DNA of 64,000 nt from Psychrobacter sp. 4Bb (GTDB taxonomy: Bacteria; Pseudomonadota; Gammaproteobacteria; Pseudomonadales; Moraxellaceae). The stretch covers positions 1 through 64,000 of the forward strand of contig NZ_PJAS01000060.1 in NCBI RefSeq assembly GCF_002836735.1, read 5' to 3'. The notes below the pieces were generated by a model. The model did no database searches. It had not been told where the DNA came from and saw only the letters and a program-made list of their open reading frames with translations. Shown here piece after piece: positions 17,490 through 26,855 of this stretch; position 1 is the first letter of the stretch, and each line of letters opens with the position of its first letter. A program made the position numbers and the translations under genes.

Positions 17490-18140
17490 TTATGGTAAGA
17501 CGATATCAACGATTTTCCAATTGATAAGCCCTTCACGTTGCATCTCGATAGTGAGAGGGTAGCCTTTTACCTGACCACTGATACTAAAGCAATTGATACC
17601 GCAGTAGCTCAGCGTTGGCTTCTCGCTGTCATTGCCTTGGGCTACTTGCTGCTCAAGTTCGGCAGCTTGCTTTTTCATGACTTGCTGCATTTGGCTTTTG
17701 ACCACGGCATCGACATCACCGCGCTGAATGATTAAGCTCTGAATTAGGTTTTTCAAGTCAACTTGATCGCTAGCGATGGCCCATGCTGCGGCTAGCTCTT
17801 TGGCTGCTGTATTGGCTTGACCTTGGGTATTAATTATCTTTTCGATATTCTGCGGCGTGATGGCCCCTTCAACTGCCTGCGCGATAAAACCATTCGCGGC
17901 TTGGGTCAACGGCTCACCACCCAATTCAGAAATTAGGGGATACTTAGTCATTGTCGTCGCAAATTGGCTGGTTAGCTGATTTTGGACGCTTGGTCGCACT
18001 TGCTCATAATCAATAGCCGCTGCGATAGTGGCACCGTCTTTATCATCATAAGCGTTTTTGAGCTGATAAGCACTGTAGTAAGGCGAGCCTGCATACACTG
18101 CTACCGCAATGATGATTAATAGAATAACCAGCTTTTTCAT
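17490..18140 (-). CDS. DUF2939 membrane-anchored protein
   Basis: About 216 residues from the ATG at 18140; the frame is open for 56 codons further upstream, but MKKLVILLIIIAVAVYAGSPYYSAYQLKNAYDDKDG is a natural start, with a signal anchor followed directly by the DUF2939 signature SPYYSAYQLKNA. The rest is a periplasmic-facing region of predicted helices with a Gln/Ala-rich segment near 160-180 and a CGINC pair. Members are widespread in Moraxellaceae and Pseudomonas with no known function. Convergent with the DsbC-like gene, divergent from dnaJ. Confidence 0.78.
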   Translation of the reverse strand: MKKLVILLIIIAVAVYAGSPYYSAYQLKNAYDDKDGATIAAAIDYEQVRPSVQNQLTSQFATTMTKYPLISELGGEPLTQAANGFIAQAVEGAITPQNIEKIINTQGQANTAAKELAAAWAIASDQVDLKNLIQSLIIQRGDVDAVVKSQMQQVMKKQAAELEQQVAQGNDSEKPTLSYCGINCFSISGQVKGYPLTIEMQREGLINWKIVDIVLP

Positions 18141-18562
18141 AAGACTTGATACCTTGTCGCAAGCGTCATCACTATGAGTATAAATGACCGTAGATGTGAC
18201 GGTAAATATTAGCACGACTATGCACCGCTCAGGTACGAAAAGCTTTGCAGTAACCTTAATGAATCGTTTGGCTTTTGCCGCAGCAATGCCAACTACTAAT
18301 TTCATCATTTAAGAGCTTGATAAATCAGCAGACCATCTCCATAAATAGCGCAAACTTTTTATAATTGATTTGGCTAAGCAGCCTTCACCGTATTTGTTGG
18401 TTAAGTTTAAGCATCATGGTTCTATAGCATGTGAGTTGTAATGTTTCATGTGAAACGTTATACGTATCCGTTAGCTAAGAATCATGAATAAGATTAAGAC
18501 AATTATCAATTGAGCTGATGATTTGACGAGCCGGTGTGGCTGTAAAGACGATAGGAGAGAGC
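18141..18562. other. Divergent intergenic region of DUF2939 and dnaJ
   Basis: About 420 bases that should hold the promoters of both genes. The only distinct element is the parS-like palindrome at 18442-18457. No sigma-32 heat-shock promoter (CTTGAA...CCCCAT type) is obvious ahead of dnaJ. Confidence 0.5.
18442..18457. promoter_or_regulatory. Degenerate parS-like site upstream of dnaJ
   Basis: TGTTTCATGTGAAACG differs from the parS consensus at two positions (C to T in the central CACGTG, and the last base). The palindromic half-sites TTTCA/TGAAA are kept. It is intergenic, about 106 bases before the dnaJ start. Confidence 0.4.
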
Positions 18563-19699
18563 ATGAGTAAGCGCGATTTTTATGAAATATTAGGTGTCAG
18601 CAAGACCGCTGACAGCAAAGAAATTAAGCGAGCCTACCGTAAGCTTGCCATGAAATACCATCCAGATCGCAACTCTGATGATCCTGATTCGGAAGACAAA
18701 TTCAAAGAAGCTTCAATGGCTTATGAAGTATTGAGCGACGAAGAGAAACGTTCAGCCTACGACCGTATGGGCCATGCAGCCTTTGAAAACGGCATGGGTG
18801 GCGGCGGCTTCGGCGGTGCAGGTGGCGGTAACTTCCAAGATATCTTTGGTGATATCTTTGGTAACTTCGGTGATATCTTCGGTCAGCAGCGTGGTGGCGG
18901 CGGTGGGCGTTCGCGTCGCGGCTCTGACTTGCGTTATGTGATTGAGCTGACATTAGAAGAAGCCGTACGTGGCTGCAAAAAAGAAATCAGTTTCACGGCT
19001 CCTGCGCCTTGTGATACCTGTGATGGTAAAGGGGCAAAAAATGCTTCCGATGTGGTTACCTGTCAGACTTGTCATGGCCAAGGTCAAGTACGTATGCAGC
19101 AAGGTTTCTTTGCGGTACAGCAAGCTTGTCCTCATTGCGGCGGTACGGGTAAACAGATCAAAAACCCTTGTTCGGACTGTCATGGCAACGGCGTAAAAGA
19201 CAAATCACGTACCTTAGAAGTCTCTATCCCTGCAGGCGTCGATGATGGTGATCGCGTTCGTCTAGCAGGCGAGGGCGAAGCGGGCGGCGCTGGCGTACAA
19301 AACGGCGATCTATATGTCGAAGTACGCGTCAAACAGCACAATGTCTTTACCCGCCAAGGCGCTGACCTATATATGGATGTACCAGTAAGTATCACTGATG
19401 CAGCGTTGGGTAAAGAAGTCGAAATCCCAACCTTAGATGGCAAAGTGAAAATCAAAGTGGCAGAAGGTACGCAAAGCGGTAAATTACTGCGTGTACGCGG
19501 CAAAGGCGTAACGCCAGTCCGTACTACCATGAAAGGTGACTTGATTTGCCGTGTGGTTATCGAAACGCCAGTGAATCTGACTCGTGAGCAAAAAGACTTG
19601 CTACGCCAATTCCAAGATACGTTGGATGACGACAGCAAGCATCAACAGTCGCCACATAAGAAGTCATTCTTCAAAAAAATCGGTGATTTGTTCGATTAA
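18563..19699 (+). CDS. dnaJ: Chaperone DnaJ (Hsp40)
   Basis: Stimulates DnaK ATPase and delivers unfolded clients. 378 residues from the ATG at 18563, with TAGGAGAG upstream; nine extra open codons precede it. J domain with YHPDRN (HPD near 32-34), a Gly/Phe-rich linker (about 75-115), four CxxCxGxG zinc-finger repeats ([32 protein letters not shown]), and the beta-barrel client domains. Standard length. dnaK and grpE are not adjacent; a strong palindromic terminator follows and dapB is next. Confidence 0.98.
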   Translation: MSKRDFYEILGVSKTADSKEIKRAYRKLAMKYHPDRNSDDPDSEDKFKEASMAYEVLSDEEKRSAYDRMGHAAFENGMGGGGFGGAGGGNFQDIFGDIFGNFGDIFGQQRGGGGGRSRRGSDLRYVIELTLEEAVRGCKKEISFTAPAPCDTCDGKGAKNASDVVTCQTCHGQGQVRMQQGFFAVQQACPHCGGTGKQIKNPCSDCHGNGVKDKSRTLEVSIPAGVDDGDRVRLAGEGEAGGAGVQNGDLYVEVRVKQHNVFTRQGADLYMDVPVSITDAALGKEVEIPTLDGKVKIKVAEGTQSGKLLRVRGKGVTPVRTTMKGDLICRVVIETPVNLTREQKDLLRQFQDTLDDDSKHQQSPHKKSFFKKIGDLFD

Positions 19700-19733
19700 G
19701 AAATAGTTTAACTTAGTAGCTAGCATTAAACTA

Positions 19734-19770
19734 AGCCCAAAGGTTTCACATGAAACCTTTGGGCTTTTTA
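19734..19770 (+). terminator. Terminator of dnaJ, containing a parS-like core
   Basis: AGCCCAAAGGTTTCA (19734-19748) pairs perfectly with TGAAACCTTTGGGCT (19751-19765), then TTTTA. The loop is nominally two bases, so the top pairs must open. The centre GTTTCACATGAAAC (19743-19756) is one base from a parS core. Confidence 0.88.
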
Positions 19771-19872
19771 TTGATGGTATAAAAAGCCATTCATGTGTCG
19801 ATATTTGCTAAACTTACAACAAATGATAGTCAAAAATAGTTTCACCAAATATAAAACATTTAAGGTAAAAGT

Positions 19873-20703
19873 ATGAGCGAACAATCGAATAATAAATCTA
19901 TCAACGTTGGGGTAATCGGTGCAGGCGGGCGTATGGGTCGTATGCTTATCGAGGCTGTACAGAACAATCCACAAACTACATTAAAAGCAGCGATTGAGCG
20001 TCAAGGCTCTAGCCTAGTCGGTGCTGATGCCGGCGAAGTTGCTGCTATCGGCCATTTAAATGTGCAAATCGTTGATGACTTAGCCGCTGTGATTGATGAT
20101 ATCGATGTATTAATTGATTTTAGCTTGCCTGACGCCACTGAAGAAAACATGCAAGTTTGTGCTGAGCATAATGTTGCTATGGTCATCGGTACCACAGGAT
20201 TCAATGAACAGCAAGAACGAGTACTGGCAAAAGCAAGTGAGCAAATCACTATCGTATATGCGGGCAACTATTCGACAGGCGTCAATTTATCATTGAAGCT
20301 ACTCGGTATGGCTGCCAAAGCGTTTGGTAACGATGCTGATGTAGAAATCATCGAAGCACATCATAAGCACAAAATTGATGCGCCTTCTGGTACCGCATAT
20401 ATGATGGCCGAAGCAGTCGCAGAAGCACGCGGACAGAACCTAAAAGACGTCGCTATTTATGGCCGCGAAGGACAAACTGGCGAGCGCGAATCTGGGACAA
20501 TCGGTATTCACGCAGTACGCGGTGGCGAAATCGTAGGTGATCATACTGTGATGTTTATCGCAGATGGCGAAGTGGTCGAGATTACCCATCGTGCGCGTGC
20601 GCGCATGACATTTGCCGCTGGTGCCGTACGTGCCGCAACTTGGGTCGTTGAGCAGGAAGTAGGTCAGTACAACATGCAAGACGTGCTTGGATTAAATGAC
20701 TAA
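19873..20703 (+). CDS. dapB: 4-hydroxy-tetrahydrodipicolinate reductase
   Basis: NAD(P)H-dependent reduction of hydroxy-tetrahydrodipicolinate in lysine and diaminopimelate synthesis. 276 residues: Rossmann loop [15 protein letters not shown] near 13-27, GTTGF near 107, [11 protein letters not shown] near 132, and the catalytic [20 protein letters not shown] near 162-181 with the His/Lys pair. Length and motifs are typical. AAGGTAAAAGT precedes the ATG. It follows dnaJ after its terminator (dnaJ-dapB neighbourhood is common in gammaproteobacteria). mpl, which uses DAP-containing peptides, is 4 kb away. Confidence 0.97.
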   Translation: MSEQSNNKSINVGVIGAGGRMGRMLIEAVQNNPQTTLKAAIERQGSSLVGADAGEVAAIGHLNVQIVDDLAAVIDDIDVLIDFSLPDATEENMQVCAEHNVAMVIGTTGFNEQQERVLAKASEQITIVYAGNYSTGVNLSLKLLGMAAKAFGNDADVEIIEAHHKHKIDAPSGTAYMMAEAVAEARGQNLKDVAIYGREGQTGERESGTIGIHAVRGGEIVGDHTVMFIADGEVVEITHRARARMTFAAGAVRAATWVVEQEVGQYNMQDVLGLND

Positions 20704-20780
20704 CGACTATTTATAGTTGACGGTCAAGTTTAGCGTCATAACTGATGGCTCGATGACTTAATAGCAGCAAGGGAGCAGGT

Positions 20781-21707
20781 ATGAATAGTATTAAACGTTA
20801 TATTAGTCATAGACTGATTGGTGCTGTTTGTACCATCAACCTTGCGAACCTATCAGCTTTTGCACTGAGTCTAGCGGTTCTACCAGTAACCGTACAAGCC
20901 AGTACTTCTCAAACCTATGTTATCCATACTTATGGCGGGGCTAGCCTACTACCTGCAGTAAGACAACAATTAAATAGTAGCGCAGACGGTGGCACGGTGA
21001 CTACCTATCAAGATAAATTGGTACTGCGGACGACCGCACGTAATTATCAGGCGGTACAGCAATTGTTGTCTCAGATTGACCGTCAGCCACAGGCATTGAC
21101 GGTCGCTGTACGTGTTGGCAATAGTAGTAGCCTGCAAGGTAGTATTCAGCAGGGTCAGGTCATTATTACCAATCGCGGTATCCAAGGTGCAGGGGTTATT
21201 AGTCAGCGTAGCAGCCAGCAGCAGGATAGTAATCTATATCAAGTACAAACACTATCTGGCAGTGCGGCGAGTATCAGAACAGGTACGCTCTACTCACTGA
21301 CTCAAACCTATAATACTAATAATCATTCAACTTATCATCGTTCAGCTAGTCACGACTTCAAACCACAGATCGTGATTCAGCAGCAAATACTACTGCCAAC
21401 GACACAAGGGATTGCCGTCACACCAAGACTGCTGCCTAATGGACAGGTGGAAGTACAACTATCCCAAGTAGAAGAAAGCTTAGTGCAGCCGAATTCACCT
21501 TATAATCAAATGAGTTCTACTGACAATTCCACTGGCAGTGCTAGCAATGCTATTCGGGGTCAAAGATTGAACAGTACGATGATCGTGCCACGTGGACAGT
21601 GGATGACGATTGGACAGATTTTACAAAACTCAAGCAGTAGCGCTAGTAACGGTAGCCGAACTATTAATAACCATAATAGCGTGCCTATTTCTTTACGAGT
21701 TGAATAG
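20781..21707 (+). CDS. Secreted protein with secretin_N-like domain, function unknown
   Basis: 308 residues from an ATG with GGGAGCAGGT upstream. A long signal peptide ends near AVLPVTVQA (about residue 40). Residues 45-100 (YVIHTYGGASLLPAVRQQL, VTTYQDKLVLRTTARNYQAVQQLLSQID) match the secretin_N/NolW type of beta-alpha-beta module, and QALTVAVRVG continues it. The remainder, rich in Ser, Gln and Asn, contains PRLLPNGQVEVQLSQVEESL and PRGQWMTIGQI, reminiscent of pre-barrel strands in secretins, but there is no secretin gate or barrel. Adjacent to dapB by 77 bases, with no pilus or type II gene nearby. It could be a pilotin-like or decoy partner of an envelope secretin; unproven. Confidence 0.6.
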   Translation: MNSIKRYISHRLIGAVCTINLANLSAFALSLAVLPVTVQASTSQTYVIHTYGGASLLPAVRQQLNSSADGGTVTTYQDKLVLRTTARNYQAVQQLLSQIDRQPQALTVAVRVGNSSSLQGSIQQGQVIITNRGIQGAGVISQRSSQQQDSNLYQVQTLSGSAASIRTGTLYSLTQTYNTNNHSTYHRSASHDFKPQIVIQQQILLPTTQGIAVTPRLLPNGQVEVQLSQVEESLVQPNSPYNQMSSTDNSTGSASNAIRGQRLNSTMIVPRGQWMTIGQILQNSSSSASNGSRTINNHNSVPISLRVE

Positions 21708-21731
21708 CTTACCAAGCAAATCATTATGCAC

Positions 21732-21773
21732 AAAAAAGCGCGATACGGGTATTAACCGTGCCGCGCTTTTTTT
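21732..21773. terminator. Bidirectional terminator
   Basis: AAAAAAGCGCG...CGCGCTTTTTTT with an inner ACGGGT/ACCGT stem, flanked by A and T runs. It serves the convergent secretin_N-like and ornithine decarboxylase genes. Confidence 0.9.
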
Positions 21774-21789
21774 GAAACAGTATTAAGTA

Positions 21790-22971
21790 CTAGTCAATAT
21801 AAACCACTTCAAGCGGTGGGAAACCATTGAACTCTACCGATGAGTAAGAGTTGGTATAAGCACCAGTGGTGAGCCAGTAGATTTTATCACCAATCTCAAG
21901 CTCTTCTGGTAGCTGATAACCCGCTTCTTCATACATAATATCGGTTGAGTCACAAGTTGGGCCTGCCAGTACTACTGTACCTTCACTGGTAGACGTCTCC
22001 ATCTTAGGCGTATAGACAGGGTACTTGATAGCTTCGCCTAGCGTTTCGATTAAGCCTTGGAATAGACCAACGTCGGTATATACCCAACGAGTCAAATCGG
22101 TATCTGACTTACGAGAGATCAGTACCACATCACTAACCAAGACACCTGAACCACCAACGAGTGAACGGCCTGGTTCTAAAATAATCTCAGGCATCTCATC
22201 ATCATTATAATCATCAGTCAAATAGCTGGTAATCTCTTCTGCATAGACCTTAATAGGATTGACTTCGCTGATGTAGTTGGTTGGGAAGCCGCCACCTAGA
22301 TTGATCATTTGTAGCTTGATGCCTTCTTCGTTCTTCATCCAGTCAAACATATATTTAACTTTGGCTAATGCATCATCCCATGCAGCGACGTCTTTTTGCT
22401 GGCTACCAACGTGGAATGAGATACCATAAGGCACCAAGCCTAGCTCGCGTGCTTGAACCAGTAGGTCGATGGCCATATTAGGATGGCAACCAAACTTACG
22501 TGACAATGGCCATTCTGCTGTCTCTGATCCTTGCACCAAGATACGAACAAATATTTTAGAGCCTGGAGCGTGTTTGGCAATGTTTTTTAGATCCGCTTCT
22601 GAATCAGTCGCATATAGATCGATGCCTTTTTCAAAGGCATATTTAACATGCTCAGCTTTTTTGATGGTGTTGCCATACGAGATACGAGATGGATCAACGC
22701 CGCAACCAAGCACGCGATCAAGCTCATAAATAGAGGCACAGTCAAAGTTAGAACCAAGGTTTGCTAGTAAATTGATTACTTCCACCGCAGGGCTAGCTTT
22801 CATTGCATAATGCAGTTTTGCATTAGGAAACAGACTTACCATTTCATGGTATTTGGTTTCGATTCGACTAAGGTCAACTACCAAGAAAGGCGTCTCGCGA
22901 CCTTCAGCAGCCTTGGTAAATTTCTGCCAGCTGGCAGGTTCAAAATATTGGTCAATTTTGATCATTGTCAT
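21790..22971 (-). CDS. Ornithine decarboxylase, alanine-racemase-fold type
   Basis: 393 residues of the fold-type III PLP decarboxylases (eukaryotic-type ODC), making putrescine from ornithine, possibly with lysine activity. YAMKASPAVEV near 55-65 holds the PLP lysine, SFHVGSQQ and NLGGGFP are cofactor loops, EPGRSLVGGSG binds phosphate, and AGPTCDSTD near 339 supplies the active-site Cys-Asp from the second subunit. Diaminopimelate decarboxylase shares the fold, but the CDSTD form and length favour ODC. ATG with AAAGG upstream; a second ATG two codons on is equally possible. Monocistronic. Confidence 0.88.
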   Translation of the reverse strand: MTMIKIDQYFEPASWQKFTKAAEGRETPFLVVDLSRIETKYHEMVSLFPNAKLHYAMKASPAVEVINLLANLGSNFDCASIYELDRVLGCGVDPSRISYGNTIKKAEHVKYAFEKGIDLYATDSEADLKNIAKHAPGSKIFVRILVQGSETAEWPLSRKFGCHPNMAIDLLVQARELGLVPYGISFHVGSQQKDVAAWDDALAKVKYMFDWMKNEEGIKLQMINLGGGFPTNYISEVNPIKVYAEEITSYLTDDYNDDEMPEIILEPGRSLVGGSGVLVSDVVLISRKSDTDLTRWVYTDVGLFQGLIETLGEAIKYPVYTPKMETSTSEGTVVLAGPTCDSTDIMYEEAGYQLPEELEIGDKIYWLTTGAYTNSYSSVEFNGFPPLEVVYID

Positions 22972-23111
22972 AGTAGTAAACCTTTTGTGGAAACTGTATC
23001 GGTTAGAAAAATTATCGCCAAACGGTGAATGCTAAATATTAACACTCACTGTGACGTAACTATGTGAAGGATAAAGACGAAATAAAAAAGATAAGAATAA
23101 AGAGTAGGGCT

Positions 23112-23666
23112 TTAAGAATTGACGGCTTGTGTCTGTTTTTCTGCTGATTGAGCTTCTTGCTTTTCGCGTATTTTAAGAACTTTGCGAACTTTATCACGAG
23201 CACGAGTCTGTTTAAGACGAGACAAGTAGTCAACGAAGATTACGCCATTTAGGTGATCCATTTCATGCTGGATACAAACAGCAAGCAGTCCTTCGACTAC
23301 TTCGTCGATGACCTCACCGTTACCGTCTAACGCTTCAATACGGACTTTATTAGGACGCTCGACCTTGTCATAGACATCAGGTACAGATAAGCAGCCTTCT
23401 TCATACGGTTGCTTTTCTTCTACCAGTGGCGTGACTTTTGGATTGATAAAAACTCTAGGAGAGCTTTTGTCTTCAGACAAATCCATAACGATAAGCTGAA
23501 TATGATGATCCACTTGACTGGCTGCAAGCCCAATGCCTTGAGCATCATACATCGTCTCGATCATGTCTGCGATTAAGGTTTTGATTTCAGCAGTCACTTC
23601 CTTGACAGGCTTGGCGATAGTACGCAAGCGAGGATCTGGGTAACTTAAGATAGGGAGTAGTGCCAT
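23112..23666 (-). CDS. def: Peptide deformylase
   Basis: Removes the N-formyl group from nascent proteins; an iron metallo-hydrolase. The three diagnostic motifs are present: GIGLAASQV near 44-52, EEGCLSVP near 89-96 (metal Cys), QHEMDHLNG near 132-140 (metal His residues and catalytic Glu). 184 residues from the ATG at 23666, chosen because GAGGTG sits at the right distance; a GTG three codons upstream lies within that ribosome site. A charged C-terminal tail ([19 protein letters not shown]) extends past the core. fmt is not adjacent. Confidence 0.96.
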   Translation of the reverse strand: MALLPILSYPDPRLRTIAKPVKEVTAEIKTLIADMIETMYDAQGIGLAASQVDHHIQLIVMDLSEDKSSPRVFINPKVTPLVEEKQPYEEGCLSVPDVYDKVERPNKVRIEALDGNGEVIDEVVEGLLAVCIQHEMDHLNGVIFVDYLSRLKQTRARDKVRKVLKIREKQEAQSAEKQTQAVNS

Positions 23667-23805
23667 AACGCTCACCTCAATGATAGGGACAAAATAGGGT
23701 TGGTATTATAAGATAAATGGGGACAAAAGTAATGCTTATCAATACTTTCCCGTTCATATCAGGTTTTATAAGTCTGTAGAATAGAGAGGCTTATGTTTAT
23801 TGATA

Positions 23806-23834
23806 CAAAAAAACCTCGCTTAGTGCGAGGCTTC
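23806..23834 (-). terminator. Terminator of the GlsB/YeaQ-like gene
   Basis: CCTCGC (23814-23819) pairs with GCGAGG (23825-23830); on the minus strand the hairpin is followed by seven T residues. It lies just downstream of the 23873-24127 gene. Confidence 0.8.
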
Positions 23835-23872
23835 TTTGATTGTTTTGTGTGACTGCTAACTATATGCGGTCA

Positions 23873-24127
23873 TTAGGCACGGCGTTTGCTTACAATCATT
23901 TCATACAAGAACAGTAAAATAATGGCACCGATTACTGAGAAGATAAGACTCATAAAAGTGCCTGCATCGTCTATACCAACTATATTAGCTAATACTCTAC
24001 CTACTATTGCACCGAGAATACCTAATATAATGGTCATGATCCAACCCATAGCATCGTTGCCCGGCTTAATTGCACGTGCTAATAAACCTGCAACTAAACC
24101 TGCGATAATTGCTCCAATCCATCCCAT
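23873..24127 (-). CDS. GlsB/YeaQ/YmgE-family membrane protein
   Basis: 84 residues with three hydrophobic segments: WIGAIIAGLVAGLLARAI, GWIMTIILGILGAIVGRVLANIVG and FMSLIFSVIGAIILLFLYEMIV. The glycine-zipper pattern and KPGNDAMGWIMTIILGI motif are typical of the transglycosylase-associated/GlsB stress membrane proteins. AGGAG gives a strong ribosome site. Role in the inner membrane is unknown, with expression usually stress-linked. The 340 bases upstream (24128-24467) contain no gene; only the mpl terminator at 24385-24419 stands out. Confidence 0.88.
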   Translation of the reverse strand: MGWIGAIIAGLVAGLLARAIKPGNDAMGWIMTIILGILGAIVGRVLANIVGIDDAGTFMSLIFSVIGAIILLFLYEMIVSKRRA

Positions 24128-24384
24128 TTTTTTCTCCTAAATTTTTAATATTTATAATGTGTTACAAGTTTTGATAAATCTATTGTAAACACTCCTCGGA
24201 CGCAAAAGTAAGCATAAAATGTTACTACTGTAGGGGCTATGTGAGGAAAAAGTCCGATTTGCTATTGAGTAAGAGCAATAAGTAAACGAAAGGTTACAAA
24301 GGTAGCAGTGGTGCTAACAGCGTTTATCAACGTGGTACTTGTAAGGCTGAATCCATATAATGAAGATATGTAAATATTAGAAAT

Positions 24385-24419
24385 AAAAAACGCAGCCATC
24401 TATTAGATGAGCTGCGTTT
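24385..24419 (-). terminator. Terminator of mpl
   Basis: CGCAGC (24391-24396) pairs with GCTGCG (24411-24416), with inner CATCTA/TAGATG pairing; six T residues follow on the minus strand. It lies about 50 bases past the mpl stop. Confidence 0.88.
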
Positions 24420-24467
24420 GTATAGAGAAAAATAAGAAGAGCTGCTTCTTTATCTTAGCTAGAAGCG

Positions 24468-25949
24468 TTAACCGTTATGCAATGCCGTTAATAAACGCTG
24501 ATGAATCCCTTCAAAACCGCCATTTGACATAACCACAATCGCATCACCTGCTTTTGCATGACCGCTGATATGCTCAATGATAGCATCAATGCTTGATAGC
24601 ACTTGTTGGTTGCCGATAGAGTCGCTAGTAGACTTAGCTTGTTCGATGACCTCTTTTAAGCCCCATTCCAAACCGGTAGGCTCGTACCATAATGTGTAGT
24701 CAGCAAGTGCCGCTGATTGAGCCAAGCTGTCTTGATGAATACCCATTTTCATAGTGTTGCTACGCGGCTCAATGATAGCCCAAATGCGTCTATCAGACAG
24801 CTTCTTTTTGGCACCATCCAATGTGGTCGTAATAGCCGTTGGATGATGGGCAAAATCATCAAAGACTAAGATATCATTGACGTCGCCGATCAGCTCCATC
24901 CGACGCTTGATACCAGCGAAATCTGATAAAGCAGCACAAGCAGTCTCAACACTGACGCCAACATCATAGGCCGCAGCCACAGCAACTAACGCGTTATTGA
25001 CGTTATGGATACCGCTCATTGACCAGTTTACAACGGCAGAGGCATCTTCATTAGCGGCAAAACTAACTTTGAACTTACTACCGTCTTCTTGAATCAGCTC
25101 AGCCTGCCAGTCGCTACTATCTTTTAGAGCACGCGCATTTTCGCTAGTATCATCTAAAGTAGAGTCGATGACAGCAGTACGCCAGATAGGTGTCCAAACC
25201 CCTTTCGCTAGCGTATCTTCTAAACTGATGGTCGCGGCTGGCATAATGATTTTGCCAGTGCTAGGAATCATACGCACCATATGATGGAACTGAGTTTGTA
25301 TCGCATTAAGATCTGCAAAAATGTCTGCATGATCAAACTCAAGGTTATTCAAAATAGCAGTACGCGGACGATAGTGAACGAACTTTGAGCGCTTATCAAA
25401 GAAGGCAGAATCATACTCATCTGCTTCAATCACAAAGTAACCAGCTTTATCATCAGCGCTTTTATCAGCACCCAAATAGCTGCTGTGCGCGAACACTTGC
25501 TGCAAATGCTTGTCAGTCGTATCAACCAATGGTACACCGCCAATCAAAAACCCTGCATCGATACCAGCATAATGTAATATCCACGCAAGCATAGTCGTGG
25601 TTGTGGTCTTACCATGAGTCCCTGCAACAGCGATTACGTGGCGTGACTGCAATACTTGCTCAGATAAAAACTGCGGACCTGAGGTATAGCGCAAGCCATT
25701 ATCTAGCATATACTCAATCACATCCATGCCGCGCTTCATCGCGTTCCCAACGACGACTAAGTCTGGCATTGGTTGCAAGTGCTCTACTAGGTAGCCCTCT
25801 TCGATAGTCACGCCAGCATTTTCGAGCTGAGTGGACATAGGAGGATAGACATTGGCATCTGAACCCGTGACCGTATGTCCAAGCGCACGTGCTAGCAATG
25901 CCAGTGAGCCCATAAAAGTACCACAAATACCAAGGATATGAATATGCAT
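24468..25949 (-). CDS. mpl: UDP-N-acetylmuramate:L-alanyl-gamma-D-glutamyl-meso-DAP ligase
   Basis: Mur-family ligase that joins recycled murein tripeptide to UDP-MurNAc. 493 residues: HIHILGICGTFMGSLALLARALGH (nucleotide-binding N-domain) at the start, ATP loop AGTHGKTTTTTMLAW near 108-122, EADEYDSAFFDKRSKF near 174-189 (Mpl-type rather than MurC), and FDDFAHHPTAI near 345 in the C-domain. The length is slightly above E. coli Mpl (457), mostly from extra residues around 240-300. Monocistronic with its own terminator. Together with dapB it marks envelope precursor metabolism here. Confidence 0.95.
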   Translation of the reverse strand: MHIHILGICGTFMGSLALLARALGHTVTGSDANVYPPMSTQLENAGVTIEEGYLVEHLQPMPDLVVVGNAMKRGMDVIEYMLDNGLRYTSGPQFLSEQVLQSRHVIAVAGTHGKTTTTTMLAWILHYAGIDAGFLIGGVPLVDTTDKHLQQVFAHSSYLGADKSADDKAGYFVIEADEYDSAFFDKRSKFVHYRPRTAILNNLEFDHADIFADLNAIQTQFHHMVRMIPSTGKIIMPAATISLEDTLAKGVWTPIWRTAVIDSTLDDTSENARALKDSSDWQAELIQEDGSKFKVSFAANEDASAVVNWSMSGIHNVNNALVAVAAAYDVGVSVETACAALSDFAGIKRRMELIGDVNDILVFDDFAHHPTAITTTLDGAKKKLSDRRIWAIIEPRSNTMKMGIHQDSLAQSAALADYTLWYEPTGLEWGLKEVIEQAKSTSDSIGNQQVLSSIDAIIEHISGHAKAGDAIVVMSNGGFEGIHQRLLTALHNG

Positions 25950-26113
25950 AGACGTTCCGTACGCGCTTGAATGAAAAGAATAGAAAGCGGATAAAATAAA
26001 GTATGAGGTGCCTAGCTGTCATCAGTAAAAATAAACGCTTTGATAAACAATGACCAACACATCAGCTGGGCAAACAAGCAATCATTGTAAAGTAAACCCT
26101 GTTCGATGACCAA

Positions 26114-26138
26114 TAAAAAACGCCTAACAAGTAGGCGC
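26114..26138 (-). terminator. Terminator of the NlpE-like gene
   Basis: CGCCTA (26121-26126) pairs with TAGGCG (26132-26137) around ACAAG; six T residues follow on the minus strand. It lies about 75 bases past the stop at 26211. Confidence 0.78.
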
Positions 26139-26210
26139 TATGTAGCTAATGTAATTTGGTCATTTTAGTATGTAGCGATACGCCAACTAATAGTTAGCAT
26201 GATGACGCTT

Positions 26211-26855
26211 TTATTTGCGAGATAACGTATAGTCATCCTCTAAATTATCGTGTTCATCAATCCGTATCAAGTGGTTGTCTTGGATATGATAGGTCTCGAT
26301 ATTTTTTCCTTCATAGACAATGGTGATCTTATCATTGTCTTGTCGGTAGATACCCGATTCGAGTAGAGGTGTTTTTGGTTTTTCAGGATTATGATAATAA
26401 CTTGATTTTAGTACGGAACCATCAGCGAATAGGTTCAGTGTAACGTCGATACTGTCGCAATCTATACAAGAGACCATACCGCCATAATCGCCCATCAATG
26501 TCGCTTGCAGCATACTGCTTTTTGCTTCTGATCGCTCCATAGAGCTGTCTGCATAGGTATCTTTATTTGACTGAGCAGCAGCAATTAATGATTGCCCTTC
26601 CACCATTTCGCCTGTCTCATCATCATTCGCTAGCTCAGCACTCTCAATATTGTCATCTTGCAATGATTGTGAAGCCTCCTGCGATTCAGAACCAGTCGAC
26701 GCAAACGTAGATACCATGTCTTTATCGGTATTGGACGAGGCACTATCACAGCCTACGAGTAGCACACATAGTGACGCTACAAGTAACGAAGGACGCCACC
26801 GTTTTACGATAGCAAGCGTGGTAGAGCGAACGGGAGCAAAATATATCATGGTCAT
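26211..26855 (-). CDS. NlpE-like lipoprotein
   Basis: About 214 residues from the ATG at 26855; another ATG is two codons on and the ribosome site is weak, so the start is uncertain. SLLVASLCVLLVGC is a lipoprotein signal with lipobox LVGC and acylated C36. An 85-residue acidic, Ser/Gln-rich linker follows. Residues about 122-214 fit an NlpE N-terminal-type domain: GDYGGMVSCIDC (CxxC at 130-133), DGSVLKSSYY, ESGIYRQDNDKITI. E. coli NlpE senses surface contact and copper through Cpx; whether this one signals is unknown. It lacks the second NlpE OB-fold domain. Confidence 0.68.
   Translation of the reverse strand: MTMIYFAPVRSTTLAIVKRWRPSLLVASLCVLLVGCDSASSNTDKDMVSTFASTGSESQEASQSLQDDNIESAELANDDETGEMVEGQSLIAAAQSNKDTYADSSMERSEAKSSMLQATLMGDYGGMVSCIDCDSIDVTLNLFADGSVLKSSYYHNPEKPKTPLLESGIYRQDNDKITIVYEGKNIETYHIQDNHLIRIDEHDNLEDDYTLSRK

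Noticed and set aside
24243..24275. GAGGAAAAAGTCCG, resembling the conserved GAGGAAAGTCCG of RNase P RNA
   Set aside because: Two extra bases break the motif, and the flanking pairing elements and required length of rnpB are absent in this 340-base gap.
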